Below, in pieces: positions 28,293-38,600 of a stretch of 64,000 nucleotides of DNA. Position 1 is the stretch's first letter. Each line of letters opens with the position of its first letter. A program made the translations under genes and the position numbers. The notes under the pieces are model-generated. The model saw only the letters and a list, made by a program, of their open reading frames with translations, was not told the DNA's origin and ran no database searches. The stretch spans positions 1 to 64,000 of the forward strand of contig NZ_BQHO01000011.1 of assembly GCF_021601385.1 (NCBI RefSeq), in the 5' to 3' direction. This DNA is from Pseudomonas parasichuanensis. GTDB taxonomy: Bacteria > Pseudomonadota > Gammaproteobacteria > Pseudomonadales > Pseudomonadaceae.

Positions 28293-28973
28293 GTGAAATA
28301 CGCATCACATGGACTCGTGATGGCAGCCGTTCTGGCTGTCGGGTCCCTCGCCGGCTGTGCCACTGAAACCTCCACCGCTGTTGCCGTGCAACAGGTCGAA
28401 AGCGTCAACCGCCCTTACAGCGGCGTGCGCACCCCGATCGCCGTGGGCAAGTTCGACAACCGCTCCAGCTATATGCGCGGCATCTTCTCCGATGGCGTCG
28501 ACCGCCTCGGCGGCCAGGCCAAGACCATCCTCATCACCCACTTGCAGCAGACCAACCGTTTCAACGTGCTGGACCGCGACAACATGGGCGAGATCCAGCA
28601 GGAAGCCGCCATCAAGGGCCAGGCCCAGCGCTTGAAAGGCGCCGACTTCGTGGTGACCGGCGACGTCACCGAATTCGGTCGCAAGGAAGTCGGCGACCAC
28701 CAGCTGTTCGGCATCCTCGGCCGCGGCAAAACCCAGATCGCCTACGCCAAGGTGGCGCTGAACATCGTCAATATCAGCACCTCGGAAGTGGTCTATTCCA
28801 GCCAGGGTGCGGGTGAATACGCCCTCTCCAACCGCGAGATCATCGGCTTCGGCGGCACCGCCAGCTATGACTCGACGCTCAACGGCAAGGTCCTCGACCT
28901 GGCCATGCGCGAAGCGGTCAACAAGCTGGTCGGCGCCGTCGAAGGCGGCCAGTGGAAACCCCAAGCCCAGTAA
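28293..28973 (+). CDS. CsgG/HfaB-like lipoprotein, first gene of a lipoprotein trio
   Basis: This 226-residue protein has a lipoprotein signal (LAVGSLAGC, Cys 22) and a CsgG-like domain: PIAVGKFDNRSSY, then TILITHLQQTNRFNVLDRDNMGEIQQE and GADFVVTGDVTEF, and a C-terminal AMREAVNKLVGAVE. CsgG forms the outer-membrane curli export pore, but no curli genes occur here. I choose GTG 28293 because GGAG lies seven bases upstream; the ATG at 28269 would put that ribosome site within the gene. Two further lipoprotein genes follow directly. The export or assembly role is inferred. Confidence 0.85.
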   Translation: MKYASHGLVMAAVLAVGSLAGCATETSTAVAVQQVESVNRPYSGVRTPIAVGKFDNRSSYMRGIFSDGVDRLGGQAKTILITHLQQTNRFNVLDRDNMGEIQQEAAIKGQAQRLKGADFVVTGDVTEFGRKEVGDHQLFGILGRGKTQIAYAKVALNIVNISTSEVVYSSQGAGEYALSNREIIGFGGTASYDSTLNGKVLDLAMREAVNKLVGAVEGGQWKPQAQ

Positions 28974-29001
28974 CGCCTGGATACGACAAGGAAGACGTTC
29001 G

Positions 29002-29370
29002 ATGACCATCACCCGCCAAGGCCGGCGCGCCGTCGCCGCCCTGCTGTTGGGCAGCGCGCTGCTGGCCGGCTGCAACTCGCACAAGCCGCTGTATCAGTGG
29101 GAAAGCTATCAGCCCCAGGTGTACAGCTACCTCAAAGGTGACGCCAAGGAAGAGCAGATCACCGCCCTTGAGCGCGACCTGGAGAAGATCAAGGCCAAGA
29201 ACGGCGCAGTGCCGCCGGGTTATCACGCACAGCTGGGCTTGCTGTATTCCAGCCTCGGCAAGGATGACCAGATGATTCAGCAGTTCCGCACCGAGAAGGC
29301 GCTGTTCCCTGAGTCGACGGCCTACATGGACTTCCTGATGAAAAACGCCAGCAAAGGGGCCAAACAGTGA
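29002..29370 (+). CDS. DUF4810-type lipoprotein, second of the trio
   Basis: This 122-residue protein has a lipoprotein signal (LLLGSALLAGC, Cys 24) and then a short domain with YQWESYQPQVYSYL and tetratricopeptide-like helices (HAQLGLLYSSLGKDDQMIQQFRTEK). It matches the small DUF4810 lipoproteins found beside CsgG-like genes. AAGGA lies nine bases before the ATG. It overlaps the next gene by four bases (GTGA), so the two are translationally coupled. Confidence 0.8.
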   Translation: MTITRQGRRAVAALLLGSALLAGCNSHKPLYQWESYQPQVYSYLKGDAKEEQITALERDLEKIKAKNGAVPPGYHAQLGLLYSSLGKDDQMIQQFRTEKALFPESTAYMDFLMKNASKGAKQ

Positions 29371-30026
29371 TCAAGCGCCTGACCCAACTGATCGTCGGTG
29401 CCTGTGTGCTGGCATTGTTCGCTGGCTGTGCCGAGCGCAAGACCATCGACTACTCGGCCTACAAACAGAGCCGCCCGAAGTCGATCCTGATCCTGCCGCC
29501 GCTGAATGAATCGCCCGACGTGAAGGCGACCTACAGCATGCTCTCCCAGGTCACCTACCCACTGGCCGAAGCGGGTTACTACGTGATGCCGGTAGCCCTG
29601 GTGGACGAAACCTTCCGCCAGAACGGCATGACCACGCCGGCCGACATCCACCAGCTACCGACCAGCAAGCTGCACGAGATCTTCGGCGCCGACGCGGGCC
29701 TGTACGTGACCGTCAGCGACTACGGCACCCGCTACATGATCATCAGCAGCGCGACCATCGTCACCGCCAATGCCAAGCTGGTCGATCTGAAGACCGGCGC
29801 CACCTTGTGGACCGGCAGCGCCACCGCGTCGAGCGAGGAAGGCCGGCAGAACCAGGGCGGCCTGATCGGCATGCTGGTGGCTGCGGCGGTCAACCAGATC
29901 ATCAGCAGCGTGCAGGATGACGCCGGCTACCCAATTGCCGGCATGACCAGCGCGCGCCTGCTGTCGCCGAATCCTAACGGTGGGATCCTGTACGGGCCCC
30001 GTTCGCCGAAATACGGCACGGATTGA
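29367..30026 (+). CDS. DUF799 (GNA1162-like) lipoprotein, third of the trio
   Basis: The 219-residue protein has a lipoprotein signal (VLALFAGC, Cys 21) and a DUF799 domain starting KSILILPPLNESPDVKATYS and continuing with YPLAEAGYYVMPVALVDETF. The fold of the Neisseria GNA1162 relative is, from memory, similar to the TolB N-terminal domain. GTG 29367 overlaps the stop of the preceding gene. The gene ends at a terminator. The trio probably forms an outer-membrane complex of unknown cargo. Confidence 0.82.
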   Translation: MIKRLTQLIVGACVLALFAGCAERKTIDYSAYKQSRPKSILILPPLNESPDVKATYSMLSQVTYPLAEAGYYVMPVALVDETFRQNGMTTPADIHQLPTSKLHEIFGADAGLYVTVSDYGTRYMIISSATIVTANAKLVDLKTGATLWTGSATASSEEGRQNQGGLIGMLVAAAVNQIISSVQDDAGYPIAGMTSARLLSPNPNGGILYGPRSPKYGTD

Positions 30027-30032
30027 AGCAGC

Positions 30033-30060
30033 AAAGGCGACCCTGGGGTCGCCTTTTTTA
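30033..30060 (+). terminator. Terminator of the lipoprotein operon
   Basis: AAAGGCGACCC (30033-30043) pairs with GGGTCGCCTTT (30046-30056), followed by more T. The whole hairpin recurs in opposite orientation at 30402-30425. Confidence 0.9.
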
Positions 30061-30177
30061 CGGGCGCGTGGCTTGTTGCGCCATAGGAAATACCCTACCT
30101 AAACGCCGGAGGCGTACTACAACCACTGTCTTAATTGGCTGCTTATCATTGCCGCTTCACTCAAAGGAGATGCAGCT

Positions 30178-30387
30178 ATGACGCAGAAAGCCCTGGTCAA
30201 ATACGGCAGCGACGTATCCGCCGGCACTTACTCGTGCGCAGATTGCGGCCACAAATACTCCAACCAGAGCAAGACCTCGCTACCGCCTTGTCCTCACTTC
30301 AAGCCCGCCACCCACCCACTGCGTGGCTGGAAGATCTTGAGTGGCCAAGGCGACGCGGCGCAGGACCCTTACCCGAACGGCCGTTGA
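30178..30387 (+). CDS. Small zinc-ribbon protein
   Basis: This 69-residue protein has a CADCGHKY knuckle (about 20-27) and a later Cys-Pro-His (PPCPHFKP, about 36-43), suggesting a one-metal zinc ribbon. I do not recognise a characterised relative. AAGGAG lies eight bases before the ATG, so translation looks genuine. It stands alone between two copies of the same terminator. Confidence 0.7.
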   Translation: MTQKALVKYGSDVSAGTYSCADCGHKYSNQSKTSLPPCPHFKPATHPLRGWKILSGQGDAAQDPYPNGR

Positions 30388-30396
30388 GTGTTCGGA

Positions 30397-30428
30397 TAAA
30401 AAAAGGCGACCCCAGGGTCGCCTTTTCT
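30397..30428. terminator. Bidirectional terminator between the zinc-ribbon gene and pyrE
   Basis: AAAAGGCGACCC (30401-30412) pairs with GGGTCGCCTTTT (30415-30426), with A-rich sequence on the left and T on the right. It serves the plus-strand zinc-ribbon gene and the minus-strand pyrE. Confidence 0.9.
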
Positions 30429-30444
30429 ATGCACGTGCCCCGCG

Positions 30445-31086
30445 TCAGATGCCGTACTGGGCGCGGTAGGCTTCAACCGCAGGCAAGTGCTGCTTGAGCT
30501 GCGGATCGTCCGCCAGGAACTCCAGCACCTGGGTCAGCGAAACGATGCTGACCACCGGAATACCAAAGTCGCGCTCGACTTCCTGGATCGCCGACAGCTC
30601 GCCGTTGCCGCGCTCTTCGCGGTTCAGCGCGATCAGCACGCCAGCGGCCTTGGCCTGCTGGGCATTGATGATCTGCATCACTTCGCGGATGGCGGTGCCG
30701 GCGGTGATCACGTCGTCAATGATCAGTACTTTACCGGCCAGCGGGGCGCCAACCAGGCTGCCACCTTCGCCGTGGTCCTTGGCTTCCTTGCGGTTGAAGC
30801 ACCACGGCACGTCGAGCTGATGGTGCTCGGCCAATTGCACCGCCGTGGCCGCCGCCAGGGGGATACCCTTGTACGCCGGGCCGAACAGCACGTCGAACGG
30901 GATCTTGCTGTCGACGATGGCCGCCGCGTAGCAACGCCCCAGCTGCGCCAGGGCCGACGCTGTATTGAACAGGCCGGCATTGAAGAAGTACGGGCTGGTA
31001 CGCCCCGATTTCAGGGTGAATTCACCGAAGCGCAGAACGCCGCGATCGATGGCAAAACGGATGAAGTCGCGCTGATACGGCTGCAT
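30445..31086 (-). CDS. pyrE: Orotate phosphoribosyltransferase
   Basis: This 213-residue enzyme converts orotate and PRPP to OMP in pyrimidine synthesis. The PRPP motif [16 protein letters not shown] is near residues 120-135, with [11 protein letters not shown] and [11 protein letters not shown] upstream. The ATG 31086 start fits the family. It is divergent from crc, the conserved pyrE-crc arrangement of Pseudomonas. Confidence 0.98.
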   Translation of the reverse strand: MQPYQRDFIRFAIDRGVLRFGEFTLKSGRTSPYFFNAGLFNTASALAQLGRCYAAAIVDSKIPFDVLFGPAYKGIPLAAATAVQLAEHHQLDVPWCFNRKEAKDHGEGGSLVGAPLAGKVLIIDDVITAGTAIREVMQIINAQQAKAAGVLIALNREERGNGELSAIQEVERDFGIPVVSIVSLTQVLEFLADDPQLKQHLPAVEAYRAQYGI

Positions 31087-31166
31087 AAAAGGTCCCGGAC
31101 ACCACGGATTTAGCTAAATGTGTTGAGCTCGGGTATCATACACGCACGAGATTTTTGGGGCCATTT

Positions 31167-31946
31167 ATGCGGATCATCAGTGTGAACGTGAATGGCATTC
31201 AGGCTGCGGCCGAGCGTGGATTGCTCAGCTGGCTGCAAGCCCAGAATGCCGACGTCATCTGTCTTCAGGATACCCGCGCCTCGGCCTTTGAACTCGACGA
31301 CCCAGCTTTCCAGCTCGATGGCTATTTCCTTTACGCCTGCGACGCGGAGGTGCCCACCCAAGGTGGCGTGGCACTGTACTCGCGCATGCAGCCCAAGGCA
31401 GTCATCACCGGCCTGGGCTTCGAGACAGTTGACCGTTACGGGCGTTACCTGCAGGCAGATTTCGACAAGGTGAGTATTGCCACGCTGCTCCTGCCCTCGG
31501 GCATGAACGGCGACGAAGACTTGAACCAGAAGTTCAAGTTGATGGATGACTTCGCCAAGTACCTGGACAAACAGCGCCGCAAGCGTCGCGAATACATCTA
31601 TTGCGGCTCGTTCTACGTGGCGCAGCAGAAGCTCGACATCAAGAACTGGCGTGACAGCCAGCAGTCGGTCGGCTTCCTGCCGCCAGAGCGCGCCTGGATG
31701 GACGCGATCACCGGCGAAATGGGCTATGTCGACGCGCTGCGCGAAGTCAGCCGTGAAGGCGACCAGTACAGCTGGTGGCCGGACAACGAGCAAGCCGAGA
31801 TGCTCAACCTGGGTTACCGCTTCGATTACCAGATCCTCACCCCAGGCCTGCGCCGCTTCGTGCGCAATGCGCGCCTGCCGCGCCAGCCACGCTTCTCCCG
31901 GCACGCGCCGCTGATCGTGGACTACGACTGGACGCTGACGATCTAA
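31167..31946 (+). CDS. crc: Catabolite repression control protein Crc
   Basis: This 259-residue protein has an exonuclease III/endonuclease-like fold (MRIISVNVNGIQAAAERG, VICLQDTRA, and a C-terminal RFSRHAPLIVDYDW). The sequence is that of Pseudomonas Crc, which has no nuclease role but stabilises Hfq on A-rich target messages to repress use of secondary carbon sources. I choose ATG 31167; a TTG at 31155 in the same frame precedes the conserved start. The gene is monocistronic and ends at a strong terminator. Confidence 0.96.
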   Translation: MRIISVNVNGIQAAAERGLLSWLQAQNADVICLQDTRASAFELDDPAFQLDGYFLYACDAEVPTQGGVALYSRMQPKAVITGLGFETVDRYGRYLQADFDKVSIATLLLPSGMNGDEDLNQKFKLMDDFAKYLDKQRRKRREYIYCGSFYVAQQKLDIKNWRDSQQSVGFLPPERAWMDAITGEMGYVDALREVSREGDQYSWWPDNEQAEMLNLGYRFDYQILTPGLRRFVRNARLPRQPRFSRHAPLIVDYDWTLTI

Positions 31947-31957
31947 GCCACGCCAGA

Positions 31958-31993
31958 CACAAAAAAGCCGACGTTGAAGTCGGCTTTTTTGTG
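31958..31993. terminator. Bidirectional terminator between crc and rph
   Basis: Perfect 15-base arms (31958-31972 and 31979-31993) contain AAAAAAGCCGAC and its complement around a six-base loop. They give T-runs on both strands for the convergent genes. Confidence 0.93.
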
Positions 31994-32006
31994 TTCGTCA
32001 GCGCGA

Positions 32007-32729
32007 TCAGTCGGCCAGTGCAGCGTTCTGCAGCTCGAAGATCTCGCCCATGCCTTTTTGCGCCAGCGCCAGCATGGCGTTGAAGTCTTCCGGCTGGAAC
32101 GGTGCACCTTCAGCGGTACCCTGCACTTCGATGAAGCCACCGGCGCTGGTCATGACCACGTTGAGGTCGGTCTCGGCGGCGGAGTCTTCCAGGTAGTCGA
32201 GGTCGAGCACCGCTTCGCCCTGGTACATGCCCACCGATACGGCGGCGATCATGTGCTTGAGCGGGTTGCCGCCCTTCAGGCCGCCACGCTTCTTGATCAC
32301 GCCCAGGGCATCGCACAGGGCGACCATGGCACCGGTGATCGACGCGGTACGGGTACCGCCGTCGGCCTGGATCACGTCGCAGTCGACGTACAGGGTGATA
32401 TCGCCGAGCTTGCTCATGTCCAGCGCGGCGCGCAGGGAGCGGCCGATCAGGCGCTGGATTTCCAGGGTACGACCGCCCTGCTTGCCACGGCTGGCCTCGC
32501 GCTGGTTCCGCTCGCCAGTGGAGCGCGGCAGCATGCCGTACTCGGCGGTCAGCCAGCCTTGGCCCTGGCCCTTGAGGAAGCGGGGAACACCATTTTCGAC
32601 GCTGACCGTGCAGATGACCTTGGTGTCACCGAACTCGACCAGTACCGACCCCTCGGCGTGCTTGGTGTAGTTGCGGGTAATGCGGATCGAGCGGAGCTGA
32701 TCGGCGGCGCGACCACTTGGACGTTTCAT
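32007..32729 (-). CDS. rph: Ribonuclease PH
   Basis: This 240-residue phosphorolytic 3'-5' exoribonuclease trims tRNA precursors. The sequence opens [20 protein letters not shown] and includes [20 protein letters not shown] and [18 protein letters not shown], all typical. ATG 32729 gives the family length; the frame to 32768 is not conserved. It is divergent from the YicC gene. Confidence 0.98.
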   Translation of the reverse strand: MKRPSGRAADQLRSIRITRNYTKHAEGSVLVEFGDTKVICTVSVENGVPRFLKGQGQGWLTAEYGMLPRSTGERNQREASRGKQGGRTLEIQRLIGRSLRAALDMSKLGDITLYVDCDVIQADGGTRTASITGAMVALCDALGVIKKRGGLKGGNPLKHMIAAVSVGMYQGEAVLDLDYLEDSAAETDLNVVMTSAGGFIEVQGTAEGAPFQPEDFNAMLALAQKGMGEIFELQNAALAD

Positions 32730-32956
32730 CTGGGATACCTGTACCGGGACTTTAAATCTGCCGAGCATTATAGAGCCCGTCGCCCCACGAAGACATGCCT
32801 ATCGTCGCACCCGGCGCAGCCTGTCGCCTTTTCCGACCGCGGTTGCAGGGCAGCGGTAGCATGGCCGGATTGGGCGCCCGGGCCGCACTGCGCTACAATC
32901 CTGCGCCTTGTAGCCGTAAGGCTCCCCCGCTCACCCGATTACGCGAGGTACTCCCC

Positions 32957-34454
<1,498 letters not shown>

Positions 34455-34463
34455 AGACCGCCG

Positions 34464-34565
34464 GGGCCTCTGCGAGGCCCTATCGCGGCACAAGGCCGCT
34501 CCTACAGGGGTTTGCGATCCCCTGTAGGAGCGGCCTTGTGCCGCGAAAGGGGCGCAAAGCGCCCC
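34464..34565. repeat. GCGGCACAAGGCCGC-type REP pair with flanking terminator hairpins
   Basis: The hairpin GGGCCTC/GAGGCCC (34464-34480) follows gmk. Inverted REP units at about 34484-34507 and 34522-34546 have stem GCGGC-ACAAG-GCCGC and tail TCCTACA. GGGGCGC/GCGCCCC (34549-34565) ends the block and reads as a terminator for the minus-strand permease. Confidence 0.8.
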
Positions 34566-34571
34566 CAAGCT

Positions 34572-36119
34572 TTATTCCTGCAACTGGATAGTGGCCTGCT
34601 GACGCAGGGTAGCCCCCAGGAAATAGGCCGGCGCCCGCAGGCGCGAGAGCAGCATCAGCACGATGCCCAGCGCCGAGATGATCGCCGCAATCACGAACAC
34701 CAGCCCCAACCCGCCGACATGCGAACCGCTGCCGAAGTCCGGCGAAGCACTGTCGACCGCGGTACGCGCGAAAATCACCGACAAGATCACCCCACCCAGC
34801 AGCGGGCACACACCCCGCATGAAGAAGTGGCGCAGGCTGGTGAACAGGCTGTGGCGGAAGTACCACACGCAGGCGAACGCGGTCAGCGAGTAGTAGAAGC
34901 AGATCATCATGCCCAGCGCAGTGATGGTGTCGGCCAGCACGTTCTCGCTCAGGGTGCGCATGGTCACGTAGAACAAGGCTGCGGCGACACCGGCACAGAT
35001 GGTGGCATAACGCGGGGTCTGCGAACGCGGGCAGACGCTGGCAAAGCGCTGCGGCACGGCGCCGTAGTAACCCATGGCAAGCAGCGTGCGCGCCGGCGAA
35101 ACGAAGGTCGACTGCAGCGAGGCGGCAGTACTGGCCAGCACGGCGATGGACATCAGGATCGCCAGCGGGCCCATCACCGGGCCGGCCAGGTGGGCGAACA
35201 CGTTCTCCTGGATACGCGGGTTACCCAAGCCCAGGCCGGTGTCGCTGATCCCGGCGAATTGCAGGGTAGCGATGGCGGTGAGCAGGTACAGCATCAGGAT
35301 CAGCAGTACGGTCCAGGTGGCAGCCTTGCCCGGCACCTCGTCACTGCCGACGGATTCTTCGCTGACGGTCAGGCACACGTCCCAACCCCAGAAAATGAAG
35401 ATCGACAACGACAAGCCGGCGGCAAATGCCGAGAACGACTCGACACCGAACGGGTTGAACCAGGCCAGGTCGAAGGCCAGCGGCGGCGGTGCCGTGGACT
35501 CGCTGAAGGCGGCGAAGGCGAAGCCGATCAGCACCATCAGCTGCAGGGCCACCAAGCCATACTGCACGGTCATGGTCGTGGCCATGCCGCGACAACAGAT
35601 CCACACCGCCAGGGCGATGAACACGCAACAGGTGGTGACGTTGATCAGCAGGTTGTCTGCCAGGGCCGCCAGCTCCTGGGTACCCGTGATCTGGGCCAGG
35701 AACAGGTAGAAGAAGTCGACGGCCACGCCCGCCAGGTTGGACAGCACGATGGTGGTGGCGACCACCAGCCCCCAGCCGCCGATCCAGCCGATCATCGGGC
35801 CGAACGCCCGCGCCGACCAGGTGAAGGAGGTGCCGCTGTCCGGCTCAGCCGAGTTCAGCTCGCGGTAGCCCAGGGCCACCAGCAGCATCGGCAGGAAGCC
35901 GACGATGAACACCGCCGGCAGGTGGGCGCCGACTTCGCGCACGGTCGGGCCGAGGGCGCCGGTCAGGGTGTAGACCGGGGCGATGGTGGAGATGCCCAGC
36001 ACCACACTGGCCAAAAGGCCCAGGCGGCCCTTGGCCAGGCCCTTGCTGGCGCCTTGGGTGTTGTTGCCCGAGTCGGCTGCCACATCAGGTGGGCGGCCGG
36101 CTTCTGTGTAATTGCTCAT
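34572..36119 (-). CDS. APC family amino acid/polyamine permease
   Basis: This 515-residue protein has about twelve hydrophobic segments and the APC N-terminal pattern (LGLLASVVLGISTIAPVYTLTGALGP, read as two parts). It also has VALGYRELNSAEPDSGTSFTW and a WGWDVCLTVSEES segment. It should import an amino acid or polyamine across the inner membrane by proton coupling. The gene is followed upstream on the same strand by PuuD- and PuuA-like genes, so putrescine or a related amine is the likely substrate. No strong ribosome site precedes the ATG at 36119. Confidence 0.9.
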   Translation of the reverse strand: MSNYTEAGRPPDVAADSGNNTQGASKGLAKGRLGLLASVVLGISTIAPVYTLTGALGPTVREVGAHLPAVFIVGFLPMLLVALGYRELNSAEPDSGTSFTWSARAFGPMIGWIGGWGLVVATTIVLSNLAGVAVDFFYLFLAQITGTQELAALADNLLINVTTCCVFIALAVWICCRGMATTMTVQYGLVALQLMVLIGFAFAAFSESTAPPPLAFDLAWFNPFGVESFSAFAAGLSLSIFIFWGWDVCLTVSEESVGSDEVPGKAATWTVLLILMLYLLTAIATLQFAGISDTGLGLGNPRIQENVFAHLAGPVMGPLAILMSIAVLASTAASLQSTFVSPARTLLAMGYYGAVPQRFASVCPRSQTPRYATICAGVAAALFYVTMRTLSENVLADTITALGMMICFYYSLTAFACVWYFRHSLFTSLRHFFMRGVCPLLGGVILSVIFARTAVDSASPDFGSGSHVGGLGLVFVIAAIISALGIVLMLLSRLRAPAYFLGATLRQQATIQLQE

Positions 36120-36226
36120 GAGTATTTGCCGTAACTATTGGAATTGTTCTCACAGGCCCGCCGTAGAGGGCCCGCTTTCACTCATTGAAAGCGTGCGATG
36201 GGGGCACGGTCATCCTCGACCTTCGG

Positions 36227-37006
36227 CTAACGCCCGAATGTTTTCGAGCGCACACCCTCCCGTGCAGCGTGGGCAATGCAGGCCTCGCGGAACGCCTCGA
36301 ACAGGCGCAGTGAGACCGGGTTTTCGGCATAACGCCATTCCGGGTGCCACTGCACACCGAGCACCAGGCCCGGTGCATCCGGCATCGACACCGCTTCGAT
36401 CAGGCCATCCGAGGCCCGTGCCTCGACACGCAGGCCAGGGGCCAAACGGTCGATGCCCTGGCTGTGCAGCGAGTTGACCTCGAACTGCGCCGCCAGGCCC
36501 AGGCGCTCGAACAACCCGCCCGGTGCAACACCGACGGGGTGACGAGGGCCGTATTGCACCTCCAGGGGTGCGTCCTCAGGTTCACGGTGGTCCAGGTAGC
36601 CGGGCAGGTCCTGCACCCGCTGGTGCAAGGTGCCGCCCAAGGCCACGTTAAGTTCCTGGAAACCACGACAAATGCAGAACACCGGCACCCCGGCGGCAAT
36701 CGCCGCCTGCAGCAACGGCAAGGTCAGGCGGTCACGCGCCAGATCGTGCCGGGTGCCTGCCGCGCTGGGCGCGCCATTGTAATGATGCGGCTCGATATTG
36801 GAAGGCGAGCCGGTAAACAGAATGCCGTCGAGTTGCGCCAGCAGCGCCTGCGTGTCGCTGCCGCCATCACGGGCCGGCAGGATCAGCGGCAGGCCGGCAA
36901 AGGCCGCGGCCTCGACATATTTGTCGCCCACCGTGTGCGACGAGTTCTTCCCCACCTGCTGGCGGCAGGCGCTGATACCGATCAAGGGGACCGCAATTGC
37001 GCTCAT
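36227..37006 (-). CDS. pauD: Gamma-glutamyl-GABA hydrolase-like class I glutamine amidotransferase
   Basis: This 259-residue protein has the peptidase C26/PuuD pattern: GILFTGSPSNIEPHHY, the nucleophile Cys in PVFCICRGFQELNVALGG, and the His-Glu pair in LGVQWHPEWR. PuuD hydrolyses gamma-glutamyl-GABA to glutamate and GABA, ending the gamma-glutamyl route. ATG 37006 lies four bases after the stop of the upstream ligase gene. The longer frame lies antisense-free inside that gene and is discarded. The exact substrate is inferred. Confidence 0.88.
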   Translation of the reverse strand: MSAIAVPLIGISACRQQVGKNSSHTVGDKYVEAAAFAGLPLILPARDGGSDTQALLAQLDGILFTGSPSNIEPHHYNGAPSAAGTRHDLARDRLTLPLLQAAIAAGVPVFCICRGFQELNVALGGTLHQRVQDLPGYLDHREPEDAPLEVQYGPRHPVGVAPGGLFERLGLAAQFEVNSLHSQGIDRLAPGLRVEARASDGLIEAVSMPDAPGLVLGVQWHPEWRYAENPVSLRLFEAFREACIAHAAREGVRSKTFGR

Positions 37007-37010
37007 GGGC

Positions 37011-38393
37011 TTACACCGTGTGCAGGTACCAGTTGTACTCAAGGTCCGAGATCGACACTTCGAACTCGGCCAGCTCGCTCTCTTTGCAGGCCACGAAGAT
37101 ATCGATGTAGTCCGGGCTGATGTATTGGTTGAGCACTTCGCTGTCATCCAGCGCGCGCAGGGCATCGCGCAGGTTGTTCGGCAGGCTCTGCTCCAGCTGC
37201 TCGTAGGAGTTGCCTTCGATCGGCGCGCCCGGCTCGACCTTGTTGGTCAGGCCATGGTGAATACCGGACAGGATCGCGGCGAGCATCAGGTACGGGTTGG
37301 CATCGGCGCCGGCCACGCGGTGCTCGATACGCACGTTGTCACGGTTGTCGTTCGGCACACGCACCGCCACCGTGCGGTTGTCCACCCCCCAGCTCGGCGC
37401 ATTGGGCACGTAGAACTGGGCACCGAAACGGCGGTACGAGTTGATGTTCGGGCAAAGGAAGGCCATCGACGCCGGCATGGTCTCCAGCACACCACCGACC
37501 GCATGGCGCAGGGTGTCGCTTTCGAGCGGGTCGTCGCTGGCGAAGATGTTCTTGCCGGTCTTCTTGTCCAGCAGCGAGATGTGCACGTGCAGGCCGTTGC
37601 CCGCCTGGCCCGGGTAGGGCTTGGCCATGAAGGTGGTGTCCATTTCATGGTCGTAGGCAACGTTCTTGATCAACCGCTTGAGCAGGATCGCGTAGTCGCA
37701 GGCCTTCATCGGGTCGGCGACGTGGTGCAGGTTCACCTCGAACTGCGCCGGGGCGCTTTCCTTGACGATGGCGTCGGCAGGCAGGCCCTGTTCCTTGGCG
37801 GCTTCGAGCATGTCCTGCAGGCAGTCGGCGTACTCGTCGAGGTCGTCGATCAGGTACACCTGGGTCGATTGCGGGCGCTTGCCCGAGATCGGCGAACGCG
37901 GCGGCTGCGGGCGGCCGTTGAGGTTGTCCTGGTCGATCAGGTAGAACTCCAGCTCGAACGCGGCGCAGATATCCAGGCCCAGGTCGTCGAACTTGCTCAC
38001 CACCTGACGCAGCACCTCGCGCGGGTCGGCGAAGAACGGCGCACCGTCCAGCTCGTGCATGGTCATCAGCAGCTGGGCGGTAGGGCGCTTCTGCCATGGC
38101 TCGTCCGACAACGTGCCGGGGATCGGGAAGCAGATGCGGTCGGCATCGCCGATGTCCAGGCCAAGGCCGGTGCTTTCGACGGTCGAACCGTTGATGTCGA
38201 GGGCGAACAGCGAGGCCGGCAGGTTGATGCCTTTCTCGTACACCTTGTGCAGGCTGGCGCGCTCGATGCGCTTGCCGCGCACCACGCCGTTCATGTCGGA
38301 GATCAGCAGGTCGACGTACTGGGTGTCCGGATGGGCTTCCAGGAATTCATTCATCTCGCGGGAAGAACTGGCGCACGGGGAGACCGACGTCAT
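37011..38393 (-). CDS. pauA: Glutamine synthetase family gamma-glutamylpolyamine synthetase
   Basis: This 460-residue protein is a GlnA-family ligase. It has the N-terminal VDLLISDMNGVVRGKRI segment, the metal/ATP signatures ELEFYLID, GQAGNGLHVHISL and NSYRRFGAQFYVP, and RIEHRVAGADANPYL. It lacks the adenylylation-site region of true GlnA. Such enzymes attach glutamate to putrescine or related amines with ATP. The start ATG 38393 follows AAAGGA; the frame to 38621 is not conserved. It is the first gene of the pauA-pauD-permease group and is divergent from a LysR gene. Confidence 0.9.
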   Translation of the reverse strand: MTSVSPCASSSREMNEFLEAHPDTQYVDLLISDMNGVVRGKRIERASLHKVYEKGINLPASLFALDINGSTVESTGLGLDIGDADRICFPIPGTLSDEPWQKRPTAQLLMTMHELDGAPFFADPREVLRQVVSKFDDLGLDICAAFELEFYLIDQDNLNGRPQPPRSPISGKRPQSTQVYLIDDLDEYADCLQDMLEAAKEQGLPADAIVKESAPAQFEVNLHHVADPMKACDYAILLKRLIKNVAYDHEMDTTFMAKPYPGQAGNGLHVHISLLDKKTGKNIFASDDPLESDTLRHAVGGVLETMPASMAFLCPNINSYRRFGAQFYVPNAPSWGVDNRTVAVRVPNDNRDNVRIEHRVAGADANPYLMLAAILSGIHHGLTNKVEPGAPIEGNSYEQLEQSLPNNLRDALRALDDSEVLNQYISPDYIDIFVACKESELAEFEVSISDLEYNWYLHTV

Positions 38394-38600
38394 GGCTGTA
38401 CATCCTTTGATTCGGGGCGGCGATGTGGGGATACGGCTGACGCCTGCTAAGGCGACGATGGAATTACTGTTGTTCTTTTCACTGGCCCATCGTTGGGGGC
38501 TGGTTGCCGACCGGGTGCATTGATTCCTGGCGGCGGTTTCACTATAAAATGGCTCCAGCGCAACTAGACATTGGCAATTCGGCAAGCAGAGCGTGCACCA

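Noticed and set aside
28105-28296. 63-codon frame between argB and the lipoprotein trio
   Set aside because: It crosses two terminator hairpins and has no ribosome site.
31167-31946. Exonuclease III-type DNA repair enzyme
   Set aside because: The sequence matches Crc closely along its length, and its position next to pyrE is that of crc; nuclease activity is not expected.
34512-36134. 540-codon frame antisense to the APC permease
   Set aside because: His/Gln/Arg-rich shadow running into the REP block.
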